DNA of 64,000 nucleotides from Scybalosoma faecavium (GTDB lineage Bacteria > Bacillota > Clostridia > Christensenellales > Christensenellaceae): the NCBI GenBank assembly GCA_018716135.1, contig DVKG01000009.1, forward strand, positions 62,001-126,000. Direction: 5' to 3'. The position numbers and the translations under genes were made by a program. The notes beneath the pieces were generated by a model that saw nothing but the letters and a program-made list of their open reading frames with translations, made no database searches and had not been told where the DNA came from. Below are positions 33,720-40,345 of this stretch, piece after piece (the stretch's first letter is position 1; each line of letters begins with the position of its first letter).

Positions 33720-34250
33720 ATGTCTCAAAGACAAATTATAAAATGCTGCGCCGGCGATCTGAACACTGTAGCAGCGTTATACGACAAAACAGTTACACAT
33801 CTTGAAAATACTATCAATTACCCTCGATGGACAAGCGGAGTTTACCCCTGCAGGGAGAGCGTCGCCAAAGCCATTTCCGAAGGGGTGCAATATATGTGTC
33901 TCGAAGACGGAAAAGCAGTCGGCGCGTTTATTTTAAACGAGGATCCGCAAGGCGACTACTCCGCCGGCGACTGGAAAAAAGCTCTGTCCGTCGGAGAATA
34001 TTTAATAATACATACTCTCGCAGTACCTCCCGAGCTGTCCCGCAAAGGCGTCGCATCTCTGATGGTAAATTTCAGCATAGCCAAAGCGAGAGGAGACGGG
34101 TATAAGGCTGTCAGAATCGACGTCGTCCCCGACAACTATCCCGCACGCAAGCTGTATGAACAATGCGGCTTTTCCTTCGCAGGAGAAAAAGACCTCAAGC
34201 GCGGGCTGGACGGCATTCCTAAATTTGCACTTTATGAGCTTAATTTTTAG
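33720..34250 (+). CDS. GNAT-family N-acetyltransferase
   Basis: A 176-residue protein with the GNAT acetyl-CoA fold: the central strand IIHTLAVPPELSRKGVASLM carries the R/Q-x-x-G-x-G/A-type pyrophosphate loop (SRKGVA), and the C-terminal NYPARKLYEQCGFSFAGE motif is typical. The substrate is unknown. GGAGG precedes the ATG. It lies between two terminators and is probably monocistronic. Confidence 0.88.
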   Translation: MSQRQIIKCCAGDLNTVAALYDKTVTHLENTINYPRWTSGVYPCRESVAKAISEGVQYMCLEDGKAVGAFILNEDPQGDYSAGDWKKALSVGEYLIIHTLAVPPELSRKGVASLMVNFSIAKARGDGYKAVRIDVVPDNYPARKLYEQCGFSFAGEKDLKRGLDGIPKFALYELNF

Positions 34251-34259
34251 ACTGCAATA

Positions 34260-34293
34260 ACAACCGCAGAAAAATCTGCGGTTGTTTATTTTC
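34260..34293 (+). terminator. Terminator after the GNAT gene
   Basis: A perfect 11-bp stem ACAACCGCAGA/TCTGCGGTTGT followed by TTATTTTCT; convergent with the DUF3795 gene. Confidence 0.82.
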
Positions 34294-34740
34294 TCAGTAT
34301 CTTGGCTTGTCTTTTATCTCCTGATAATATGCTTCTGCGCCAATTTCTCTTATTCTCTCATTTATAGCTACGTGACGCCTATACAAATTCTCATCCAGCC
34401 CCGTGTGATCGCACGGAAATTCACTGCACTCGAAGCAGAATTCTACTTGTTTTTCCTCTGAGCACGCCCGCACTTTGCAGTTTTTGTAGAATTTGCACTT
34501 CTCTTTTCTGCATCCGCCGCACTCTGCATCAGAAAAATAATTCAACATTTTCTCAAACTGCGGATAAACCTCAAAAACCTCATCCAGCTGCACTGAAAAC
34601 CTTTCTGCATACGGTCTGAAGTTTCCCAGATTCTTTTTCAACTCTGCGCTGTGTCTGTTTATATCCCCTCCGGCAAACGCAAAGCATTTTCCGCAGTGCA
34701 GTCCGCACGGCGCAAGTCTGTCAAGATACTCTTTGCCCAT
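34294..34740 (-). CDS. DUF3795-like cysteine-rich protein
   Basis: A 148-residue protein with 12 cysteines in CxxC-type pairs (APCGLHCGKCFA, CGGCRKEKCKFYKNC and FCFECSEFPC), matching the DUF3795 family pattern common in anaerobes. It may bind metal ions; the function is not known. GAGGAGG precedes the ATG. It lies downstream of the lipoprotein gene, beyond a terminator. Confidence 0.78.
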   Translation of the reverse strand: MGKEYLDRLAPCGLHCGKCFAFAGGDINRHSAELKKNLGNFRPYAERFSVQLDEVFEVYPQFEKMLNYFSDAECGGCRKEKCKFYKNCKVRACSEEKQVEFCFECSEFPCDHTGLDENLYRRHVAINERIREIGAEAYYQEIKDKPRY

Positions 34741-34756
34741 ATTTTACCTCCTCACT

Positions 34757-34792
34757 TAAAAAACAGCCCGCGTCACTTTCCGCAACGCAGGC
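34757..34792 (-). terminator. Terminator after the Cthe_2159-like lipoprotein gene
   Basis: On the minus strand GCCTGCGT pairs with ACGCGGGC (8 bp, one G-U) and is followed by TGTTTTTT. Confidence 0.7.
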
Positions 34793-34810
34793 ATAATCTG
34801 TTTACTTTAT

Positions 34811-35713
34811 TTATTTACCGGCTTGCGTTATGCAGCCCGAGTCCACGTCGAGCTTCCCGTCGCAGTTCATTATCTTGCCTTCTGCGACCACACTTGTAGA
34901 CCCGCCTGTTATCGTAAGAGCCGTAACGCTCTGGAGTCCGTCGTCTCCCGCGTTTATAGTTATGTTTCCGCCTTCAATATAGATATATCCCTTGTTGGCA
35001 TCCGTTTCATTGTCAGCTTTTATGCCGTCTTTTCTGGCTTCGATTTTAATCTCTCCATTCCGTATAAGCACAGAATCATTGCCTTTCAGGCCATGGTTAG
35101 CCGCAGTCACATTCACACTGCCGCTGACTATTTTGAGATCGTTTTTCGAGCCTATTCCATTGTTCACATTTCCGGCGACGTTCAGCGTCCCGCTGCCGTT
35201 TATAGTAAGGTCGTCCGACGAATATACACACGCCGTCGCATCTGACGCCGCAGCATCGGCGAAGCTGTTTTCAGTGCCGTCCGCGAGAGTTATCAGCGTT
35301 TTGTCCGCACTGTTTACACAAAACGGCGCTCCCCGCCTGCTCGTTAGATTCAAACCGTTAAGCACGATTTGAACCTTATCGCCTGCGCTTTTATCCGCTT
35401 CCACTATTATCTGTCCATCAGAGCAGGAGCCGGAGATTATATACGTGCCCGCCTTTGTTATTTTTAGAGTAGTCCCTTCGGCAGATATGCCATCTCCCGT
35501 CGCCTCTACGCCTCCGTCTGAAAAGACCGCTTTTGCCGCTGTGCTTTCGTCGTAATCGCTGGTTAAATCGTAATCTGAGAAAGACGCCGTCGCCGTCCCT
35601 GACGTTTCGCTCAAATCCGCCGTCTGCGACTGCACCGCCGCCTGACATCCTCCCATCACAACCATAACGCCGAGCGACATAATAATCGCTATAATCCTAG
35701 TTAATTTTTTCAT
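34811..35713 (-). CDS. Lipoprotein with Cthe_2159-like (DUF4353) beta-helix domain
   Basis: A 300-residue exported lipoprotein. The signal peptide ends in a lipobox-like VMGGC with Cys23. The mature part has short repeated turns (AGTYIISGSCSDGQIIVE, DDLTINGSGTLNVAGN, EGGNITINAGDDGLQS) like the Cthe_2159 family, which adopts a right-handed beta-helix and binds polysaccharide. It probably binds a sugar polymer at the cell surface. The promoter lies beyond a dispersed repeat and a perfect hairpin that occupy its 5' leader. Confidence 0.8.
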   Translation of the reverse strand: MKKLTRIIAIIMSLGVMVVMGGCQAAVQSQTADLSETSGTATASFSDYDLTSDYDESTAAKAVFSDGGVEATGDGISAEGTTLKITKAGTYIISGSCSDGQIIVEADKSAGDKVQIVLNGLNLTSRRGAPFCVNSADKTLITLADGTENSFADAAASDATACVYSSDDLTINGSGTLNVAGNVNNGIGSKNDLKIVSGSVNVTAANHGLKGNDSVLIRNGEIKIEARKDGIKADNETDANKGYIYIEGGNITINAGDDGLQSVTALTITGGSTSVVAEGKIMNCDGKLDVDSGCITQAGK

Positions 35714-35740
35714 CCGCGTTTCCTTTCCGTCTCCCTGATT

Positions 35741-35771
35741 CTCTAAGCCGCAGAATTGCCTCGGCTTAGAG
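35741..35771 (-). repeat. Perfect 10-bp hairpin in the lipoprotein 5' leader
   Basis: CTCTAAGCCG and CGGCTTAGAG form a perfect inverted repeat with an 11-nt loop, between the promoter and the ribosome site. There is no T run, so it is not a standard terminator. Confidence 0.6.
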
Positions 35772-35773
35772 CT

Positions 35774-35830
35774 GGTTCAATAAGGGGCACCGCCGTCTGT
35801 AGCGGCGGATTTCATATGTTCACGGTTATA
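35774..35830. repeat. Dispersed palindromic repeat, copy 1
   Basis: It begins GGTTCAATAAGGGGCAC, contains a CCGCCG/CGGCGG hairpin and ends TGTTCACGGTTATA. Both ends match copy 2 at 49531-49636 exactly; the middles differ. It sits in the leader of the lipoprotein gene, abutting the -10 box. Confidence 0.75.
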
Positions 35831-35859
35831 ATTATACCGCGTAAATCAAATGTAGGCAA
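35831..35859 (-). promoter_or_regulatory. Promoter of the lipoprotein gene
   Basis: The minus strand reads TTGCCT (35854-35859), a 17-nt spacer and TATAAT (35831-35836); about 118 nt of leader follow. Confidence 0.65.
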
Positions 35860-35939
35860 CGCATTTTTTGTTTTATTATTCTTCATAATCCCCATTATTC
35901 AAACTCGCATTTGTATAATACGTTTGATATATCATATAA

Positions 35940-35979
35940 CAAAACAAGGCGGGCAGTCTTTTTTTCAACCGTCCGCCTT
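35940..35979 (-). terminator. Terminator after the GH25-LysM gene
   Basis: On the minus strand AAGGCGG pairs with CCGCCTT, followed by GTTTTGTTAT. The loop is long. Confidence 0.6.
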
Positions 35980-36046
35980 TATACTTACACGTATTCTTCT
36001 TTAAATCTATTCACACTTTTGTAATGCTCTCACAACCCAGGCTTTA

Positions 36047-37162
36047 TCAGTATTTCAACACTTGACCGACATATATTCTGTCGGGATTCGCTATGTTATT
36101 CTTGCCTACGAGCCGCTGCACGCTCACGTCCAATCTGTTTGCTATTCTTGTCAGATTGTCCCCCGGCCTCACTATATATGCACTGTCCAGGCCTCTGGAC
36201 GTGTTATACCCGCCGGCTCGCGGTATACTGACCACTTGCCCGGGATATATTCTGTTCGGATCCTGTATTGAGTTTGCGCGCAGTATTTCGTTCAAATCTG
36301 TTCCGCTGTTTTGAGCTATGTCGTACAGAGTATCTCCCCGCTGCACGATATACCTGCTCTGCGCTCCCAATTCTTTGCGCGGTGCATCCGTGTATATCCT
36401 CAGCACCTGACCTGGATATATTCTATCCGGATCTTTTATTGAGTTATACTTCACCAGCTCTTCTACCGTCACGCCGAATCTGCGCGCTATAGCGTACAGC
36501 GTATCTCCGCTCTGAACGGTATAGTACACAACGCTGCTGCGCCGCCTGGTATCACTCCCGCCGTTCTGCGGCAGAAGCTTTGTAACCTCTACGGAATCGC
36601 GGAAGTAATCTTCATCTACATAGCCGTCTATTCCCAGACGCCTGCCTTTATCCGTATACTGCCACCCCGTCCACGTGCTCCATTCTCCGGTATCAGGAGC
36701 GGCAACTCCGTACTGAGCTACCCATAGCGGAAAGCGAGTCAGCCCCGTGTAATCCGCACGTGCAGAATAGCTGTCGGTATATATCATACCTCCGATCCCG
36801 AGCAGTCTCTCCGCCTCTTCGAGAAAAACTCCGACCACTCGGCTAAAGCTCTCTTTACTTGTGAAAAACCTTCTGTTGCCCGGTTCTACAGCAAAAAGAG
36901 CATCCGATCTGCGGCCGGAGAGCGCTCCTGCGAAATACCTCGCCTCTGCACGCGCCTCTTCGTCCGTCCGCGCGAGCAGATAGTGATAGAACGCAGTTTT
37001 CAAGCCTTCGCGCCTCGCTCCATCGTAATAATCGTCCAGCCGAGGATCACGATAGTCTGTGCCCTCTGTAGCCTTTATGTAAAGCAAACGCACGTCTGTT
37101 TGTGCAAGTCTGGGGAAATTTATCTCCCCCTGCCAGTTACTTATATCTATACCTCTAATCAT
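36047..37162 (-). CDS. GH25-like lysozyme domain with three LysM repeats
   Basis: A 371-residue protein. Residues 1-195 are a GH25 (muramidase) domain starting MIRGIDISNWQGEINF, with YIKATEGTDY and WVAQYG. Three LysM repeats follow (YTVQSGDTLYAIARRFGV, YIVQRGDTLYDIAQNSGT, YIVRPGDNLTRIANRLDV), which bind N-acetylglucosamine chains. The start was chosen by GGGAGG 7 nt upstream. No signal peptide is seen. The usual catalytic D-x-E appears as FAVEPG, so one expected Asp is Ala; activity is uncertain. It may be a spore- or wall-associated lysin. Confidence 0.85.
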   Translation of the reverse strand: MIRGIDISNWQGEINFPRLAQTDVRLLYIKATEGTDYRDPRLDDYYDGARREGLKTAFYHYLLARTDEEARAEARYFAGALSGRRSDALFAVEPGNRRFFTSKESFSRVVGVFLEEAERLLGIGGMIYTDSYSARADYTGLTRFPLWVAQYGVAAPDTGEWSTWTGWQYTDKGRRLGIDGYVDEDYFRDSVEVTKLLPQNGGSDTRRRSSVVYYTVQSGDTLYAIARRFGVTVEELVKYNSIKDPDRIYPGQVLRIYTDAPRKELGAQSRYIVQRGDTLYDIAQNSGTDLNEILRANSIQDPNRIYPGQVVSIPRAGGYNTSRGLDSAYIVRPGDNLTRIANRLDVSVQRLVGKNNIANPDRIYVGQVLKY

Positions 37163-37240
37163 AATATACCTCCCAATATCCTTGGTTGAATATATTATGC
37201 TCCAACGCAGAAGGTTGTCACCCAAATTCTTTTTTCGTAA

Positions 37241-37265
37241 CAAAAAAGAGCGCCGAAGCGCTCTT
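37241..37265 (-). terminator. Terminator after hpf
   Basis: A perfect 8-bp stem AAGAGCGC/GCGCTCTT with a TTCG-type loop, followed on the minus strand by TTTTTTG. Confidence 0.85.
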
Positions 37266-37276
37266 GTATGCCATTG

Positions 37277-37807
37277 TCAGTTATATTCCGGTTCAATAAG
37301 ACCAAGGTCGCCGTCCTTGCGCTTGTACAGCACGTTTACATCGCCCGTCTCGGAATTAGAGAATACAAAAAAGCTGTGTCCCAGCAATTCCATCTGCATC
37401 TGCGCCTCCTCGACATCCATCGGCTTTACGGGGAAGGTTTTTCTTCTGACGATGACAGCGTCATCTTCTTCCATATCCTCCATCTCATAGACAGGCTCCT
37501 GAGCAAAAGCTCCGTCATGCAGTCTCTTTTCGAGCTTAGTCCTATGCCGGCGAATCTGTCTCTCGAGCTTCTTGAGAGCCGCGTCTATCGAACCGTACAT
37601 GTCCCCGCTGACCTCTTCTGTCCTGAGCACTACCCCGTCGAAGGGTACAGTCACCTCGGCGATGTGCCTGCTCTTTTCTATCGAGAGCGTGACATAGACG
37701 TCAGTCTCGGGGCGGAAGTATCTCTCGAGCTTTGAAGCCTTCTTCTCGACCAAACCCTCCAGATACTTAGAAATTTCCATGCCTTTACCTGTAACAATAA
37801 GACGCAT
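37277..37807 (-). CDS. hpf: Ribosome hibernation promoting factor, long form (HPF/RaiA)
   Basis: A 176-residue protein that stalls idle ribosomes, joining 70S into 100S dimers. Residues 1-100 are the S30AE/YfiA domain (MRLIVTGKGMEISKYLEGLV), and about 120-176 the C-terminal dimerisation domain (VIVRRKTFPVKPMDVEEA, MELLGHSFFVFSNSETG). The start was chosen by GGAGG 8 nt upstream. A structured RNA element lies upstream on the same strand. Confidence 0.96.
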   Translation of the reverse strand: MRLIVTGKGMEISKYLEGLVEKKASKLERYFRPETDVYVTLSIEKSRHIAEVTVPFDGVVLRTEEVSGDMYGSIDAALKKLERQIRRHRTKLEKRLHDGAFAQEPVYEMEDMEEDDAVIVRRKTFPVKPMDVEEAQMQMELLGHSFFVFSNSETGDVNVLYKRKDGDLGLIEPEYN

Positions 37808-37986
37808 GTAGCTGCCTCCTTTCATCGGTACAATTATTTATGTACCTTCTTATGTGTTCTATATAATACTTCGACGCCGGTGATTAAAACTCCTGCAAAC
37901 ATTGTGAAATATCTAAAAATTTTTGCATGCCCGATTCAAGCCCAAGCCTCGCGCGCAGCGCCATGCTCCCGAAGGACAAATCCACA

Positions 37987-38202
37987 TTAAAAACGCACGG
38001 GCTGACCTGGTCTTTGACCCCACACTCGCCGTCCGGAGGGTTCGCTCATAAAGCCCTTGCTCCCCCACTACTACCCCTCTCGCCGATAACGACGGACGGA
38101 CTTACACCTAAACCGCACCATGCTCACGAGAGTTTCTCTCGCTTACGTGGGTCGTTTCGCCTGCGACTGGCATCGACTTTCAACCACAGACCCCGTGCGT
38201 AT
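37987..38202 (-). ncRNA. Structured RNA upstream of hpf, probable raiA RNA
   Basis: About 215 nt on the minus strand, bounded by a perfect 9-bp closing stem ACGCACGGG (38192-38200 complement) / CCCGTGCGT (37993-38001 complement), followed by a T run and preceded by a near-consensus promoter. Internal stems are visible: CGAGAG/CTCTCG with a 3-nt loop, GGTC/GACC with a 3-nt loop, GTCG/CGAC and CCGTCCG/CGGACGG. No coding frame fits. The raiA RNA is a known class of structured RNAs found just upstream of raiA/hpf in Clostridia; position, size and promoter fit it. I could not compare with its consensus, so the identity is inferred. Confidence 0.7.
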
Positions 38203-38208
38203 AATTTA

Positions 38209-38237
38209 ATTTTAGCAAAAGCTCGGAGCCTTATCAA
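38209..38237 (-). promoter_or_regulatory. Promoter of the raiA-type RNA (and possibly hpf)
   Basis: The minus strand reads TTGATA (38232-38237), a 17-nt spacer and TAAAAT (38209-38214). Transcription would start at the base of the closing stem. Confidence 0.75.
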
Positions 38238-38251
38238 GTACATTTTTTACC

Positions 38252-38280
38252 TTGCCATTGACAGAAAATTCATGTATAAT
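38252..38280 (+). promoter_or_regulatory. Promoter of the SCIFF operon
   Basis: TTGCCA (38252-38257), a 17-nt spacer and TATAAT (38275-38280). It is divergent from the raiA-RNA promoter, with only 14 nt between the two -35 boxes. Confidence 0.75.
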
Positions 38281-38316
38281 CTAATAGACTAGTCATTAAA
38301 CAAGGAGGCGTCTAAA

Positions 38317-38484
38317 ATGAAGCATATTAAAATTGTAGCAGCATCCTGCCTGAAGGACAGCGCGCAGCATGGCGGCTGCGGCGAATGTCAGGCTTCCTGC
38401 CAGTCCGCATGCAAGACATCCTGCACGGTTGCTAACCAGCCCTGCGAGCGCGGCACAAAGGTCAGAGTTCCGCAGAGCAAGTAA
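38317..38484 (+). CDS. SCIFF ribosomally made peptide precursor, seven-cysteine long form
   Basis: A 55-residue peptide that starts MKHIKIVAASCLKDSAQHGG and has the SCIFF core CGECQASCQSACKTSC with Cys21, 24, 28, 32, 36 and 43. The partner radical SAM enzyme links Cys sulfur to other residues in this family (sactipeptide/ranthipeptide type). Compared with the usual form of about 45 residues and six cysteines, this one has an extra Cys11 and a basic C-terminal tail ending RGTKVRVPQSK. AAGGAGG and a promoter are present; the maturase gene follows 89 nt later. Confidence 0.93.
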   Translation: MKHIKIVAASCLKDSAQHGGCGECQASCQSACKTSCTVANQPCERGTKVRVPQSK

Positions 38485-38573
38485 TTCTGAATTTACGAAG
38501 AGCGGCGCTGAATGCGCTGCTTTTTATTACGAGAAAACAAATATAATTATATAATTTTTTAGGAGAAAACAAA

Positions 38574-39923
38574 TTGTTACACGCCGGAAAAGCTTTAGAT
38601 ACATATTTTATACTCGACGTCGAAGGCGGCGCACTCATGGAGGTTGACGAGCTGGCATACAAAATCGCCAAGCTAATGGAAGAAGGCGAGCAGAGTTCTG
38701 AAAAAATCGTCTCCTCACTCTCCCGGAGCTTCTCTGAAAGCGACATACGCGAGGTTCTTTCAGAGCTGGACGAGCTTCGCAGACAGGGCGTTCTCAACGT
38801 ACCCTGCCTTCAAGACAAAGTAAAATTTCCAAAACCCGCTATAAAATCTATGTGCCTTCACATCGCGCACGACTGCAATCTCCGCTGTTCATATTGCTTT
38901 GCCAAGGAAGGCTCGTATATGGGAAACAGAGAGCTCATGAGCGAAGAAGTTGCAAAAGCGGCGCTTGATTTTCTGGTCGAGCGCTCTGAAAACCGCATTC
39001 AGCTCGAAGTGGACTTCTTCGGAGGTGAACCTCTGATCAACTTCGGCGTCGTCAAGGCGGCGGTCGCCTACGGCAGAGAGCTGGAAAAAAAGCATGGCAA
39101 AATCATACGCTTTACGTTAACTACTAACGCATATGCCGTCACTGACGAAATCTCAGACTTTATAAACTCTGAGATGAAAAACCTCGTCATAAGCATAGAC
39201 GGACGCAAAGAGATACACGACCGCGAGCGCAAAAACGCCGCCGGAGCAGGCAGCTATGACCGAGTGGCGAAAAATGCTCAGAAGCTCATAGCCGGCAGAG
39301 GGGATCAGGAATATTACATCCGCGGGACATACACCAGCCGCAACCTCGATTTTGCCAACGATGTGCTCAGCATTGCCGATCTCGGCTTTGATCAGATTTC
39401 CGTCGAGCCCGTAGTGACAGACGGCGAGCTGGCGCTCACTCTCGACCATATCCCCCAAATTCGAGCTGAATACGAAAAACTCGGACGCATAATAGAAGCT
39501 CGGCGCGAGGACGGCAGACCTTTTAATTTCTTCCACTTTATGATAGCTTTCGACGGCGGTCCCTGCCTGAGCAAGAGACTCCGCGGCTGCGGCGCAGGTA
39601 CTGAATACGTCGCCGTCACACCCGGCGGAGATATTTATCCCTGCCATCAGTTCGCAGGAAAGCGCGACTTCCTCATGGGCAACGTCCTGAAAAGCACCGA
39701 AACAAATCAGGACATAGCCGCCAAATTCGCCGGATGTCACGTCTACGCCAAGGAAAAATGCCAGAGCTGCTTCGCCAAATATCATTGCAGCGGCGGATGC
39801 GCCGCCAACGCCTACAACGTAAACGGCGATATAATGAAGCCGCATGACGTGAGCTGCGAAATTCAAAAGGCGCGTATGGACGTCGCTACCGCCCTATACA
39901 TCAGAAAAAACAAACAGCAATAA
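38574..39923 (+). CDS. Radical SAM SCIFF maturase (thioether-forming)
   Basis: A 449-residue enzyme. The N-terminal 90 residues resemble a peptide-binding RiPP recognition element. The radical SAM cluster motif is CNLRCSYC (in HDCNLRCSYCFAKEG), followed by DFFGGEPLIN. The C-terminal SPASM/Twitch region has further cysteines (GCGAGTEYVAVTPGGDIYPC, CQSCFAKYHCSGGC) for auxiliary iron-sulfur clusters. It should install thioether links in the upstream SCIFF peptide. The start is TTG, with AGGAG 8 nt upstream. Confidence 0.95.
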   Translation: MLHAGKALDTYFILDVEGGALMEVDELAYKIAKLMEEGEQSSEKIVSSLSRSFSESDIREVLSELDELRRQGVLNVPCLQDKVKFPKPAIKSMCLHIAHDCNLRCSYCFAKEGSYMGNRELMSEEVAKAALDFLVERSENRIQLEVDFFGGEPLINFGVVKAAVAYGRELEKKHGKIIRFTLTTNAYAVTDEISDFINSEMKNLVISIDGRKEIHDRERKNAAGAGSYDRVAKNAQKLIAGRGDQEYYIRGTYTSRNLDFANDVLSIADLGFDQISVEPVVTDGELALTLDHIPQIRAEYEKLGRIIEARREDGRPFNFFHFMIAFDGGPCLSKRLRGCGAGTEYVAVTPGGDIYPCHQFAGKRDFLMGNVLKSTETNQDIAAKFAGCHVYAKEKCQSCFAKYHCSGGCAANAYNVNGDIMKPHDVSCEIQKARMDVATALYIRKNKQQ

Positions 39924-39942
39924 ACCGCAAGGAGGCCTGAAT

Positions 39943-40170
39943 ATGCCGTATGTCGCAATAAAAGCTTACCCTAAAGATGAAGAGACGAAGAAAAAGCTCG
40001 TTGAAAAAATAAACGAAGTCTTTCTTGAAGTCTGGGGATGTTCACAGCAGGCTCTGACCATATCTTTGGAAGAAATAGACCCTTCTGATTGGAACGAGCA
40101 GGTCGTTAAGACTCAGATTGAGCCTAATAAGGACAAAATGATGATACTTTCCGGAGAAAAGCAATATTAA
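39943..40170 (+). CDS. 4-oxalocrotonate tautomerase-like protein
   Basis: A 75-residue small protein with the N-terminal Pro after the start Met (MPYVAIKAYP) that serves as catalytic base in tautomerases, and a length normal for the family. The substrate is unknown. It lies 19 nt after the SCIFF maturase with AAGGAGG, so it is probably in the same operon; a role with SCIFF is not established. Confidence 0.85.
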   Translation: MPYVAIKAYPKDEETKKKLVEKINEVFLEVWGCSQQALTISLEEIDPSDWNEQVVKTQIEPNKDKMMILSGEKQY

Positions 40171-40299
40171 AAGCCTCGCCTGATAACGATGAAACCCGCC
40201 GCCTGTCTAGCTTTAGCCGGGCGGCTTGATAATATCTTCTGCTTTCTCCTCCTCATACTGTGCGATTTTTATCTTGCAGTTCTATCGTCCGTCGATTGA

Positions 40300-40329
40300 G
40301 TATATATATTTAATGATAAAACATAATTC
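40300..40329 (+). promoter_or_regulatory. Possible sporulation-type promoter of the DUF3794-LysM gene
   Basis: GTATATAT (40300-40307) and CATAATTC (40322-40329), 14 nt apart, loosely resemble sigma-E -35/-10 boxes. No clear sigma-A promoter was seen here. The match is weak. Confidence 0.25.
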
Positions 40330-40345
40330 TTGTTTGGAGGGAAAA

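Noticed and set aside
37201..37243. Longer N-terminus for the GH25 protein
   Set aside because: The upstream extension covers the hpf terminator hairpin and has no ribosome site; GGGAGG precedes the internal ATG.
37960..38215. The RNA upstream of hpf as tmRNA, RNase P RNA or SRP RNA
   Set aside because: No tag frame or tRNA-like ends, no GAGGAAAGTCC-type RNase P core and no SRP GGAA/GCA core were seen; the position next to hpf fits the raiA RNA better.
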